This document shows, piece after piece, positions 1 through 11,052 of a stretch of DNA of 64,000 nt. The stretch is taken from contig NC_051100.1 in the NCBI RefSeq assembly GCF_901709675.1, positions 558,001-622,000 of the forward strand. Direction: 5' to 3'. Below the pieces are notes generated by a model. It did no database searches. It had not been told where the DNA came from and was given only the letters and a program-made list of their open reading frames with translations. This DNA comes from Syngnathus acus. Its lineage: Eukaryota; Chordata; Actinopteri; Syngnathiformes; Syngnathidae. Made by a program: the position numbers and the translations under genes. Positions within the stretch are counted from its first letter, which is position 1, and the number at the start of each line of letters is the position of its first letter.

Positions 1-314
1 GCCGGGGTGCTGAAGGAGCTGCTTCATGGCAGCAAGGCAAAGAAAAAGCCAGAGGGGAAAAACAAATAGCACATGATCTGCTCAACTACTGTTTGTGACA
101 TGGAATTGGAGGAAAACACGCTTATTCTGTTTTGTGGTGCAGGGGCCAAACGCTGACTCATAACAGTTGTATCATTTAAAAAAGCAAGTTCATCAGAAGA
201 TTGATTGACAAAGCATGAGACACAATTCATAGTGTGTACGGTACTAGGACATGGTAGAAGACTGGAACCAGGATGATCACTTTGCAATTTGACAATCAAT
301 GATCAATCACGTTT

Positions 315-750
315 CAGGGGTGGACAATTGCGGTCGTCGAGGGCCGGCCGGTGTCCTGCATGTTTTCGATGTCACCCTGTTGCAACACACCTGATTCAAA
401 CGGTCAGATGATTAGCAAGGTATGCAGAAGCTGGATAACAATCCTGATCATTTGAATCAGGTGTGTGTGTTGCAGCAGGGAGACCTACCTCTAAAACAGG
501 GGTCTGGAACTCCAGTCCTCGGGGGCCGCATTCCTACATGTTTTCCAAGTTTCCCTGGTTCAACACACCTGATTGAAATGATCAGTTCATCCTCACGTTC
601 TGCAGGAGCCTGATCATTGAATCAGGTGTGTTGAACGAGGGTAACATGTAGGAATGCGGCCCCCGAGGACTGGAGTTGGAGACCCCTGCTCTAAAACATG
701 CAGGACAGCACCGGCCGGCCCTCGACGAGGACCGCAATTGCCCACCCCTG
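315..750. mobile_element. Outer palindromic hAT-like MITE, interrupted by a second MITE
   Basis: The ends are inverted repeats (CAGGGGTGGACAATTG at the left, CAATTGCCCACCCCTG at the right). Matching internal arms carry the GGGCCGGCCGGTG and CCTGCATGTTTT words typical of non-autonomous hAT elements in teleosts. It has no coding capacity. I see no matching 8-bp target duplication (TCACGTTT against GCTTAGAT), so the insertion is old or its flanks have decayed. It lies in the first large intron of PDZD8, downstream of coding exon 1. The family assignment is by recognition only. Confidence 0.75.
497..688. mobile_element. Inner palindromic hAT MITE with intact 8-bp target-site duplication
   Basis: A 192-bp foldback element begins CAGGGGTCT and ends AGACCCCTG. 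Its arms hold the complementary words ACTCCAGTCCTCGGGGGCC and GGCCCCCGAGGACTGGAGT, and an internal TGATCATTGAATCAGGTGTG. It is flanked on both sides by CTCTAAAA (489-496 and 689-696), an exact 8-bp duplication as expected of a hAT transposase. The duplication lies within the outer MITE, so this copy inserted later. It is non-autonomous and has no ORF. Confidence 0.88.
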
Positions 751-859
751 GCTTAGATGGAACTAGAAGACACGGGGGGTCCATTTCTTGTCGGAATGCC
801 GATGGTATATGCGGGCAATAAATGACTCCCTCGCGCAATCTTCTCTGCTGACCACCTAC

Positions 860-1785
860 CTGATTTTGTAGTTGGGTAGTGTGTGCTTCTTTTTGATGAC
901 CCGTTTGAGTTGGTTGACGATGATGGAGGTGAGCTGAGGAAGAGGCCTGCCTTCAAACTGGGACTTGACCTCAAAGTCCACCAGTGGGTCCTCGAGGAAG
1001 GTGAAGGACCAGTGGGTGAAGGGCACGCGGGTGAACTGCAGCCTCAGTTTGCCCACCACGCGCCTCATTTTAACGAACAGGTAGGCGGACTTCCAAAACA
1101 CCAAGTCCACGTCAATAGCAAGGTGGAAGCCGCCGTTGTACTCAATGTCCACCTCAAAGTTGAGTTCCTCCGGCATGCCGTCCTCGTTCATATGCACCGG
1201 CTTCATGAGTTTGGCCGTGTTGAAAACCGGAAGCGAGTTACCTAAGGAAATATCTCGCAGGCTAAGTCCCTCTAGCAGCCGACCTGCTGTCTTGGTTTGC
1301 AGCAGCTCCTCAAATTCTACCTTGATCTTTTTGGTGAGCCAGTGTCTAACGACAGGAGTGTCCCGCAGCTCCCTGAACAGGAACAAAAAGATAGCATTGA
1401 GGAAATGACACGATTCCGGCTTGTCCGCATCAACCGAGTCGCCGTGCGTAGGCGGCGGCGGTTGTTGTTGTTGTTTGGGGCTGCCACTGGTCACTGCTTC
1501 CTGCTGTCTGGTTGAGGGGGCCTCTTGCGACTTGCAACCAGCAGAGGCTGTGCTGTCCTGCAGCGGCGGCGGCAGCGGCGGCGGCGGCGGCTGCTGCTGC
1601 TGCAGATGGCCTGGATCGACATGCTGGGAATTAAAGTAATCCTTCAATGCGTTATCAAGCACTACTTTGGCGTACTGCTCGGTCCTCCCGATAGGCTCTG
1701 GGCTCCTCCGGTAGAGCAACAAGAACTGCAAAATCAATGTAACGACCGCTCCAGAGAAAGCCGAAATTAGGATTAAGTAAATCAT
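860..1785 (-). CDS. pdzd8: PDZ domain-containing protein 8, first coding exon (partial gene)
   Basis: PDZD8 is an ER-anchored tether at ER-mitochondria and ER-endolysosome contacts that moves lipid through its SMP domain. This exon encodes residues 1-308. An N-terminal membrane anchor (about 4-25) is followed by the RRSPEPIGRTEQY linker and a Gln/Pro-rich stretch (about 63-76). Next comes the start of the SMP domain with the family words FLFRELRDT, KIKVEFEELLQTKTAGRLLEG, EYNGGFHLAIDVDLVF and PQLTSIIVNQLK. The start is the ATG just before the membrane anchor. The exon ends in phase 2 at a consensus donor (AAAATCAG/GTAGGTGG). The remaining exons (rest of SMP, PDZ, C1, coiled coil) must lie beyond the left edge; I see none in 1-859. 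The Q/P tract is unlike the human linker and is probably a lineage-specific expansion. Identification is confident. Confidence 0.95.
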
Positions 1786-1927
1786 TTCGAGCAGCTACCT
1801 CGTTGCCCTCTCTCCGTTAAATTCTAATCATTACCAATGCTTTAGTCGTGCTAACAAAGCAAGTTCCACCTGGTCGCTTTCGAAGCTGCCATATCATCTG
1901 CTTCTTTACGGCGCTTGGGGATCTCCA

Positions 1928-1960
1928 TCTGATTGGACAAACGCCTTGACGTCACTCGGC
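1928..1960. promoter_or_regulatory. Putative PDZD8 promoter: inverted CCAAT box and perfect CRE
   Basis: About 140-180 bp upstream of the PDZD8 start codon there is an inverted CCAAT box (GATTGG, about 1931-1936) and, at 1947-1954, the full palindromic cAMP-response element TGACGTCA. A CGTCATGACG repeat follows directly. CRE and CCAAT at this spacing are typical of TATA-less housekeeping promoters. The assignment to PDZD8 is by position; the EDARADD promoter has not been located. Confidence 0.55.
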
Positions 1961-2794
1961 GTCATGACGGAAGCAGGATGGGTGTCTGTCTTGTGGCGTT
2001 CACGGTCAATCGGATTGAACGCAATTGCATGAAGGTGAGGGAACCCCTTTCACGTTCAACATCACCCGAATCATTACAAGCACGATTTACCACCCACCCC
2101 ATAAACCGGACGCAGTTTCATGAACCAGCTTGTTCGTAAAGCAGTAGAGGAAAGAGACGAAAATGCAAAGGCCGCGATATGAGAAGAAAAGAGTCGAATA
2201 ACCAACCCTAACACAATGACGTACAAAGGAGGGACGTCAAGTTAACCAAATGAGCATTTTTTCTTTTTCCCCCTCTTCCGTTTGTCATTTCAGAATCTTT
2301 TACGGTATCTTGCAATGCTTTCTTTAGTAACCTAGGAATTACTTTGGATGTCAATGCCTTAATTGGTTTTATTTTTTGTAATACGATTAGTTTATGATAT
2401 TTGCCAACACGGGGTTCGCGGCCCTATAGTGGTCCGTGGCGGTACTGCATGTGGTCCGCGAAACTGGAAATGAAAATAATTGTAACATTTTTATAGTTAG
2501 ACGTGTTTATTCTATACTACTCACAGAAATGACATAAATATGCACTTCAGGCGGACAACGAGGTAGATGATGAGCCAAATAGCTCAACATACAGCAACAT
2601 AAGAAATCATCTTAGTTTACGTGCAAATGGACTGAGCTCCAAATGCTGACTGCTGCTTTGTTATTTTTTGTCAGCGAAGAAACTGTAAAAAGTCTAGCTC
2701 CAACGCCAAATAGCCAAGGCAGATTTGGAAATGGGATATCTAAAACCTGAGGTTGAATAAATCATGAACCGAGCTCCAGCCAGTGCATACGACC

Positions 2795-2880
2795 ATGATT
2801 CAAGATTCAAGAGGTTTTATTCGCCATGTTTGAGCGTGCCAAACAAGGAATTTGACTTCGGTAAATCACACCCTCTGTTC
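2795..2880. repeat. Interspersed repeat fragment resembling a teleost LINE 3' tail
   Basis: The stretch around TTCAAGATTCAAGAGGTTTTATTCG and AAGGAATTTGACTTCGGT resembles the recurrent fish LINE 3' tail, which reads like 'TTCAAGATTCAAG...TTTATT...GGAATTTG'. The call rests on memory of the pattern and was not tested by search. Confidence 0.35.
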
Positions 2881-3308
2881 TCTCTGCGATTGTGGCCTAT
2901 AGAATGAAGCGTGCAATGGGGAGGGTGAATAAAGAAAGAAAATGATCTAAAGCAATTCAAGGTCTCAAGTTCGGTGGAGTAAAAACTCTTCGGTTGTTGT
3001 CATCTCTCATTTTTGCTCCAAAAACTCGAGAAGGCCTTTCAGATAGAAAAGCACCGCAAAAGGCGTGCGTATACAGTAAAGACTTTTAAAACATAATAAA
3101 AAGGCAGCAACGGCAACATGTATACACACGCAAAGAATGTGTAGCTTCCTCAGTTCCCCGAAGCTGTTCACCTGTGACTTTCCTCACCTGCCTCTGTCCT
3201 CTACACCAACAACTGGAACTTAGCACAGGCGGTAGAATTTGCAAGAGCACACCGAAAAGTCGGATGAGTTCACATGCCCGCAGTTGACTAACGTTAACGA
3301 CATCCTGA

Positions 3309-3380
3309 AGGAAGGAAGGAAGGAAGGAAGGAAGGAAGGAAGGAAGGAAGGAAGGAAGGAAGGAAGGAAGGAAGGAAGGA
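3309..3380. repeat. (GGAA)n microsatellite
   Basis: About 18 uninterrupted GGAA units. GGAA arrays are potential ETS-factor binding platforms, but nothing here shows a function. Confidence 0.95.
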
Positions 3381-3675
3381 GAAAAAGAAATGACTCATCA
3401 AAGATGCACTTGCGATAACATTTCTATTGTCTTTTCTCACCTTCTCCTCCTCAAACAATCTTCATTTCTTTCACAATTTGTTTAGGAGGGTGAGGTGCCT
3501 CGCCTCACTTCCAAAAGTGTCTCTCTTCAAAGCTCAGGAGCAATTCAATTGTCTTGGGAAGGAGGACCCTCCCACTCAGTTCCATTTTGAACATTTTAGA
3601 GGAGCATAAATCAGAGCTTACCTACCTGTTGGTTTGGAAGGGGCTGGTTTGCTCAAGGGTGCAGCCGCTGGCTGG

Positions 3676-3707
3676 CAGGCAGGCAGCCACTCAGGCAGGC
3701 AGCCACT

Positions 3708-3742
<35 letters not shown>

Positions 3743-3875
3743 CCACGCAGCCACGCAGGCAGGCAGGCAGGCAGCCACGCAGGCAGGCAGGCAGGCAGCC
3801 ACGCAGGCAGGCAGGCAGGCAGCCACGCAGGCAGGCAGGCAGGCAGCCACGCAGGCAGGCAGGCAGGCAGGCAGC
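3676..3875. repeat. GGCA-rich minisatellite with a 20-bp unit
   Basis: Repeats of CAGCCACGCAGGCAGGCAGG, interspersed with extra GGCA units. The unit contains no stop codon in any frame on either strand, so several long ORFs appear across it. These are artefacts of composition and are not genes. Confidence 0.9.
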
Positions 3876-4378
3876 AACAACTTTCAACTGGAGATGGCTT
3901 CAAGAATGAGCACTTTGAAAGCATGCAAAGAACCATTTGGTAAGTGGCACGGATCACAAATGCACATAGTTGGGAAAAGCTGCTTTATTAAATGAACAAG
4001 ATCAGCTTTTCTAGTCTCAACGGAGCCATTTTTTTGATGTGTAAAGTCAGACTGCTTGTACGCTCTTGAACGGGCTCAATCCCTTTGTGTCATGTCTCGG
4101 CACGATACACGGATTGTGCATTTCAAAGGGACATCTTATCCTGCTAATGTTGTGTTGAAGCACTCGTGCTGACATATATGACACTTTGAGCAAAAGATAT
4201 TTTTTCTGAAGGATGGAACAGATTCATGGCATTTTCATTTGTTACAACGGGCAAAGAGGATTCAAGATACGAGTCGTTTGAACTCGAGCTCGGGCGGGGA
4301 GCAGCCCAGACTCGGACTTCACTTGATTTGCAGTTGATCAAAAAAGCGTAACGGTGAGCACAATTTGAGCAAACCTTG

Positions 4379-5185
4379 GTGTGTTTGGAAGCAGAAGGAA
4401 TCATCTCAGAGCCGGTGGAGGACACGGACACCACCACCACCACCACCACCACCTTTGTGGCTCAGTTTGTGAGTACCTTTTTCATTTTCATTCTCTACTC
4501 GAGCCTTTCTTGTTTATCTTATGCACATATCCGTTCTTATGCACATATCCGTCCTGTAAAACGACTGCAAGCACACGAGGGCTGAGTGAGGAACAAGTTC
4601 CAGCATGCTGCCTTTGCACAGTCCCATTATGTGTGTCGGGCTGCATTTTAGGCTTCCACAAAAGGGCTCTTTAGTTTTAGTTGCTTTCATTTTCCTATTA
4701 TTAACTGCTCTTTCCTTTTTTCTGTCGCAGTCTTTAGAAGCCAATCACCCGGTGCAAGTGACTGATCCTAACGGTAAGTACGTCATGCAACACAATGCTC
4801 TGGTTATGGGAAGCTTGTTGACCTCCAATCTATTGGGATGCTTAAGCTAGCTCATGGCAAATAAGTGTTTTCGAGTCATCATACGTATTTCAAGCATTTT
4901 CCATTTGTGGGTTCATGGCAAAGCGCTGACTTGGGCCCACATCCCGGAACGGTCGGCAAACGTCACAGCAGCAATGCCCGTATCGCGGCTCAGTGCTAGT
5001 CAGGAGCATATTCTCCCGTCATCTTTTTAATAGCGTTTTCTGACTTCCTGCCTCACCCATTCTGTTGTGTGAAACTTGATACCGCTAGAGTGGTGGCGGC
5101 ATCTCAAAGGAGAAGTGACAAGATTCTCATCCTGGATGAGAGACAGAGGTCATTTGGGGAAAAAAGAAAAAAATATATATATACG

Positions 5186-5217
<32 letters not shown>

Positions 5218-6267
5218 GTGAGAATCAAATGAGCTGCTTTGGATATCAACTGCGGAAAATGTGGGCAGCGAAAAATGTTGAAATCCAGTGTTTGATAAGA
5301 AGTGTGTTGGCCAGATGCTGTGACACTCCACCTGAGCTCCATGCCCTCTGGATACTTGAAGCCCTCGGACAGAATAAGGCAGGTCAGTATTACTGAACGC
5401 TTTGCATCATAAGCGATCTTTCACCCATTTAGTTCCACCCCACAGGAAAGTTGCAAAAGCGCCTTTCCGGTTTGACTCCATGATCACCCAGTGGGCGAAC
5501 AGTAAACAGCACTGAACACATTTAGTAGCCCACCACCATTTGTCGGGTGAACGTAATAAAATGATGGAAAGAAATGTTCTCTATCAATTCTATTTCAAGG
5601 AATAATCTTCATCCTACAAGCATGAAATGATTGATTGATTGATTGGCATGTTAGATTTAAGGAGACGAAACGGGCTGCCAATCTCCTTTTTTTAGCGGCG
5701 AAATGCACTTAAGGCCTATATTGTTTATGACCTGGCTACATGTTTTTAAAGCATGTCAATAATAGGGCATGAAGGAGACTATATAATATCTGTGTGAATC
5801 ATTTGTATCCACTGTGTTTTTGGTCACAGCCAGTAAAAGAATGTACCTGCCCAACGTCGACGTCAGCGGGTACGGAGCAGCCCAAAGAAGTCCAATTACA
5901 GCTCAAGCTCCCTTGTGAAAGGTGCTGGCTTCCTGCACCACCTCCCAAGATCAGCGACCTCCTGAATGACAAAGATCTTCTGGACTCATTGCGACTCAAG
6001 CTGGACCCCAACCACTGCGCTGTGAAAAACTGGAAGAACTTTGCCAGCCGCTGGGGGATGAGCTACGACGAGCTGGCCCTGCTGGAGTACCGGACCCAAG
6101 GCTCTCTGTCCCACAGCCCCACCCAGGAGTTCCTGCTGCGTTACAACCAGAAAGCGGTCAGCGAGCTCACCGAACTGTGTCGCTTTTACCAGCGGATGGA
6201 CGTGCTGCGATTGTTGCAGAGCTGGATGGAAAAGGATTGGCCGTCACGCTGGCGGCAATCTCATTGA
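4379..6267 (+). CDS. edaradd: Ectodysplasin-A receptor-associated adapter (EDARADD), 3' coding exons
   Basis: EDARADD is the cytosolic death-domain adapter that couples the receptor EDAR to TRAF/IKK/NF-kB signalling in scale, tooth and fin development. I place four coding exons. The first, about 4399-4468, holds the conserved SEPVEDTD motif followed by a Thr run. The second is 4731-4773 ([14 protein letters not shown]). A less certain one is 5315-5382 (68 nt; its phase fits exactly). The last is 5830-6267, encoding KECTCP and the whole death domain ([65 protein letters not shown]), with stop TGA. The start codon and first exon were not found and are presumably upstream. All donors and acceptors are GT-AG. 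The gene converges on the AHNAK-like gene, whose stop is only 466 bp away. Confidence 0.88.
4429..4453 (+). repeat. (ACC)n tract encoding a Thr run in EDARADD
   Basis: A run of ACC codons directly follows the conserved EPVEDTD motif and gives about eight consecutive threonines. The tract is in frame and therefore tolerated, and its length is likely polymorphic. Confidence 0.85.
5173..5212. repeat. (TA)n microsatellite
   Basis: Alternating TA dinucleotides interrupted once by ACG, inside an EDARADD intron. Confidence 0.95.
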
Positions 6268-6733
6268 TTTCCTTTGGCCCTGCCCTGCCTGTTTGTTCTT
6301 TCGCAGCAGCCGCCTTCCTTTTTTAGGGCTGCGACAAGTGATCAAAAGCTTTGTCTTGAGGAAACGAGGATTTCCGAACCCTGTCAATTGTTTACGTTGT
6401 GACGGCGAGAGAGTTCATCGTCACAATATTGTTCCAAACAATCATCCGCTTACTTCAAGTTGAAAACAAGATTATGGTCATCATCACTGGATGGATCTTT
6501 TCATATTCATATACTGGTGTTTTTATTCAATCCCATTCATTCACAGTTACTTCATTAAAAGGAAAATGTTACTTGTTGAAAGGGAAAGCGTCAAGTGTCC
6601 AAAAAGGCAGTACACAAGGAAAGTAGATCACATTTGTAGATCAATCTTTGACAAAAGATACAAATCCATACACACTGTATATAAATAAGAGGGATCGTTT
6701 TGAGAAAGAGCAGTTTTCATTTCAATCTGAATT
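6268..6733. other. Overlapping 3' UTR region of EDARADD and the AHNAK-like gene
   Basis: The two genes end tail-to-tail here. On the minus strand an AATAAA (plus-strand TTTATT at 6522-6527) lies about 207 nt past the AHNAK-like stop. On the plus strand an ATTAAA lies at 6554-6559, about 290 nt past the EDARADD stop. If both are used, the transcripts overlap only slightly. Neither cleavage site is proven. Confidence 0.5.
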
Positions 6734-9700
6734 CTAGACCTCAAGTCCCAGCATGTTGGAGAGGCCTAACGATACTTTACTTTCGTCCGCTTCGTGGGCT
6801 AGCCTCGTCGGCCGGATCGAGCTCAGCGGGTACTGCGGCTTTTCCACTTCCAAAGTCCCTCCTGGAACTAAACCGGAGTCGACCGCATCTCCAGAGGCAT
6901 GGAGAGCCTGCAGGCTGGCGCTTTTCTCCTCGGTCGGTGAGGTGTTTGACGACGGGGCTTTTCCCATTGCCAGTCTCAACCTCTCCATGACGTCTACCCT
7001 TTCTCCATTTCTCGATGGTGCGTTCCGGACCGGTAAACGGATTCCTTTGCTGACAATATAATCCTTGGCCTCGTGGTCAGGTCGTGACAGGTTAAAGATA
7101 TCTGGAGTTTCTTTCTTGCTCTCAATGCAATTTCTGGGCAAAGTGTGCAAACGGAATTTGGGAGCATCCGCTTCAGCGTTGCTTTCGTCCAGCGAGTTGG
7201 ATCGAAATCCCCATTTGAAGGGCCACTTCAATTTACTTTTGGGAGAACCTTGGATTCCAGCATCTCCAGCTCTGATCGCTATGTCAGGACTGTTGGTGCT
7301 CATTTCAGGGGAAGACATTTCGCCGTCAAGCGACAGCTTTGGACTGACGCTTTTACTTTTGGATCCTGAGAAACTTAGTTTTGGAACCTTAAAATGTGGC
7401 AATTTGGGTTTTTCAAGTCCCGTGTCTACCTTTGGAGCTTCCACATCTACTTCTGCTCCTTTCATCTTCCCTTCAAACTTCGGAGCACTTAAATCTACTG
7501 TCGGAACCGAGATGTTTGCATCCGCTTTCGGCGTACCTAGTATGTCCACCCGGGGTGTGTCCAGTCCAGCCTGAAGTGAGGGATGAACACTGGGAAGTTC
7601 AACTCCAGGGCTTGAAAGATCCAGCTTTGGAAGCTTATAATGAGGCAAGGTAAAGTCCCCCCTGTGGGAATCCAAGCCTACGACTGGGCTTTTCAACTGC
7701 GCATCCGGGCCTTTAAGCTCTCCGCTCGGCAAGTCGATACCCACATCTGGTACGCGACTATTGAGCCCGACATCAGGCGCTTCCAAGGTAGCGTTTGGCA
7801 ATTTGGTGCCAACGTTGGCCACGTGGACGTTTCCAAGGCTCAGGTCCGGCTCTTTCGTGTCGGCGTGGGGTACCGTAGGCAGATGCAGACTGGGTCCCTT
7901 AACATCTGTTTGGGGCAGGTTCATGTCCAGCCCCGAGTTTGTCATTTGAGGGCCAGAAAGATTCAACCGTGGTAATCCGAAATCAGCATTGGCTATATGT
8001 GCACCATTGAAATCTGTTTGAGGGAGACTTGCATTTGGAGCAGCAAAACCACCGGCAATATTGGGAGCAGAAATATTCAAGTCTGCTGGATCTGTAGCGA
8101 TAGGAGCCACATGGACTTGTGGACCCTTGACATTCGCATCAATATCAACATCAGGCTTTCCGACCTTTGACAATGTTGGCAATTTCAGTTTGGGAAACTT
8201 GAAATGCCCGCTCGAAAGTTCCGGAGACTGCAGATTGACATCAGATGTATCAAGACTACCTCCGAGCTTTGGTGTCGACGAGGACAGATCAGGTGCATTT
8301 GGATGGACTTTGGGCGTATCCACGCCTAAATTAGGAACGTCAACATTGGCATCAATATTTGGGGAGCCTTTGACTTTTGGCCATTTTGGCATTTTAATTT
8401 TTGGGAACTTCACTTTGCCATCAATTGGGTCAATGTTTGGAGCGGGCGTGTGGAGATCGAAATTAGGGCCGCTGAAATTGAGGTCTGGAGCTTGAATTGT
8501 TGGCGAAAGATCAACATCCGGTGTGGTTAAATTGACATCAGGTGTCTTGAGCTCCACATCTGGCACCTTGATCTCACCGTCGACATCAGATTTTAGACCC
8601 ATCAGCGTACCAAACTTGGGTTTCTTGATCCATTTGAATTTTCCAGATGGGGCATGACCGTTGAGGTCTAAATTGGGTCCATTCAATTCAGCAGTTTTTA
8701 CTTCTAGATCCGGTGCGGTCAGCTCACCGTCAAACTTTGGAGAGGTGAGACTCAGGTCAGATGTAGAAACACGAGCATCCAAATCTGGACCATTCACCTT
8801 TGGACCCGACAGAGACCATTTGGGCTTTTTTAGAGTGGGCCATTTGATTTTTCCAGATGCATCGACATCAGGCACTTTAACGTCAGCTTTAGGTAAATTC
8901 AGATCGGGGGCCAGAAGCGATGGCTGTGAAGTTGAACGTTTAAGGTCAGGGGCTTTCATATCAGCGTCAAGATCAACACTTGGGGTTTTCACCTTGGGTC
9001 CGGCAAGCCGGAACTTTTTCAGAGTTGGGAACCTGATTTTACCTGACGGAGCATCAAGGTCCACACTTGGTGCATTCACGTCGAAACCAGGTTTGGGTGA
9101 ATTCAGGTCAACAACTCCTGGTACACTCATATTACCATCAAGGCCAATGTCTGGTGTACTCACATCTGTGTCCAGTTTAACATCAGGTACTTTGGGTCTC
9201 GTCAACTTCAGGTGCCAGTTTTTTTTCACCGATGGAGCGTCAAGGCCAACATGTGGTGTCTCAACATCCAAACTGGGACCTTTTAAGTCAGCTTTTGGGA
9301 GGTCCACTTGAGCATGAATGCCACTTTCAAACTTTGGAGTTGACACATGCACATCAGGTTGGTGTATGTCTAAGTCGGCCTTTGGGCCTTTGAGTTTGGC
9401 TTTCTTCCATTTAGAATGAGGCCAGACAAATTTACCAGAGAGTCCATCGAAATGCGGCTGTTGAATGTCTAAATCAGGGCCTTTAAGGTCAGCATTTGGC
9501 AAGTTCACATTTGCCACTTGGGGGACTGGTGCATCAAAGTCCAGATCAGTTTTGGCACCATGAAGCTTGGGCTTCTTCAGCTTCCACTTTTGGTGTGGCC
9601 GCTTGAAAGGATCTGATGATACGCCAATGTCAGCATTTCCCAAGTTAACAGCAGGAGCATTGAAATCCACTTTTGGTCCATTCAGATCTACATTTGTTCC

Positions 9701-11052
9701 ATTCATGTCTAAATTGGGTGAAGAGAGATGAAGGCCCTTTGTTCCTCCATTAACAGAGGGAAGCTTTAGACCACCATCTACTTGTGGTATTTTGACCCCA
9801 GGTACATCAAATTTTGGCATTGTAAAGTGCGGAGCTTTGTAATGGAGGTTACCTGACTTGACTTGTGCTTTGTCCATATCAAGTGAAGCAGCACTGTGAT
9901 TGTTGAGCTGGGGAGTGGCCAAACTGACTTTGGGTGCTGTGAGGGTGCCATCAAGATCTGGACCAACTTTTGCAGGGGAGGATAGCGTAAAGCCAGCCCC
10001 AGCCCCAGCCCCAGCCCCAGCCCCAGCCCCAGCCCTAGCCCTAGCCCCAGCCCCAGCCCCAGCCCCAGCCCCAGCCCCAGCACCAGCACCAGCATCAGCA
10101 CCAGCTGACGGTGCAGTGAGATTCACATTGGGAACCTCATTGTATTCACTCCCAATGGTCTGAGAGGCATGTAACTTTGCTCTCATGCTATCAAGAGAAG
10201 AAAGATGGTTCTCAGCTGATGATGTAGACAGATTGCTCTCGACGGAGTCACCACTGAGCATCTGTTGATTCAACAGAAAAGAAATACAATTATTTCCAGA
10301 CAAACAGCAATTGTGGTCTTCTTTGCATCACTGTTTTGCTCATGAAGGTTTTCGTTTGAGGAGCAACTGTCTGGATATGAGAAGCAATATTTTTGCAGGT
10401 TAAACCCAGAGACCTGGAGCAGGGCTTTTATTTAACAATACAAATACAACAATGTAACGAATGATCAATTGGAGTTCTTTTTTATATCAGCGACAATTTT
10501 TCAATTCAGGAGACATACATATCATGGAAAACCCACTTTTTTTTTTAACCAAAATGAAATTGGCACATACTAGCTCATTGATTACAAGAGCTATATTTCA
10601 ATTATTAACAACAATACAGGATGCGATTGTGTAACTGAATCGATCACCCAGCTTACCTACTGATTTCCAATTGAAATGAGAAGATTTACCTCTGGTGGGC
10701 CTTGAAGGCCTAATCCCTCGGAGCTGAGGCTGGCATCGGCGCTGAGCTCCTTCTTTGTCACCACCTTCATGTTGTTGCTATATGGCTGCAGTGCTCTCAG
10801 GATGTTCTGCACTTCATTTTGGCTGAGGTGGTCCAGGTGTATGGTGGCTGCTACAACATCTTCCCCTGAAAGAAATTGAAAAGTCGTCTCAAATCCTTCA
10901 AACGGGTCACGTGAACGTCCGGATTAACATTTGCCGACTCGCTTACCTGTCTGCCCAGCGCTGGATCCGACAAACGTGCCGTCCGGGATCCTTCCGACGA
11001 GCGCTCCTCGCCCAGCGTTCTCCACCATTAGGCTTTCGGAAAAGCCACTCAT
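6734..11052 (-). CDS. AHNAK-like giant scaffold family protein (short, 1,269 aa)
   Basis: There are three coding exons: 10947-11052, 10690-10865 and 6734-10261 (3,528 nt), with phases 1 and 0 that add to 1,270 codons. Exons 1-2 encode a PDZ-like module (GRIPDGTFVGSSAG, then GEDVVAATIHLDHLSQNEVQNILRALQPY and the KVVTKKELSA strand). Exon 3 encodes a Gly-Ala tract followed by dozens of degenerate AHNAK-type repeats (PDLDLNGP, GKFKWP, PKVDVxxP), and ends with a Ser-rich tail and SLGLSNMLGLEV. AHNAK proteins are submembrane scaffolds linking calcium channels, S100A10/annexin and actin; the role here is by family. An in-frame TGA upstream supports the first ATG (11050-11052). The protein is far shorter than mammalian AHNAK (over 5,000 aa), and I cannot say whether it is orthologous to AHNAK, AHNAK2 or a fish-specific paralogue. 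Confidence 0.85.
9990..10104 (-). repeat. (GGGGCT)n hexanucleotide repeat encoding poly-Gly-Ala
   Basis: On the coding (minus) strand GGGGCT repeats about 15 times, with a few GGGCTA and GGTGCT variants. It is read as alternating Gly and Ala with two Arg interruptions, within exon 3 of the AHNAK-like gene. The G-rich strand has runs of four guanines spaced by CT, suited to G-quadruplex formation. Confidence 0.9.

Larger units (their letters stand above)
1990..4378. other. Intergenic or 5'-flanking DNA between PDZD8 and EDARADD
   Basis: No coding exon could be supported. An unrecognised first exon of EDARADD may lie here. Contents are unique AT-rich DNA, a LINE-tail-like fragment near 2,795-2,880, a GGAA tract and a 20-bp minisatellite (separate entries). 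Confidence 0.6.

Noticed and set aside
1-314. Possible second coding exon of PDZD8 at the left edge
   Set aside because: No minus-strand ORF here continues the SMP domain sequence in the required phase with splice sites.
3554-3957. Several overlapping ORFs on both strands (Gln/Ala/Gly/Arg-rich or Leu/Pro/Ala/Cys-rich)
   Set aside because: They arise from a 20-bp stop-free GGCA minisatellite whose unit length is not a multiple of three. No splice sites or conserved words.
6753-9311. Plus-strand ORFs of 70-216 codons opposite the AHNAK-like exon 3
   Set aside because: Antisense shadows of a repetitive coding exon; the minus frame is continuous for 1,176 codons and carries the AHNAK repeats.
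9900-10163. Plus-strand poly-Pro-Ala ORF
   Set aside because: Reverse reading of the Gly-Ala coding repeat. Kept only as a note under the repeat finding.
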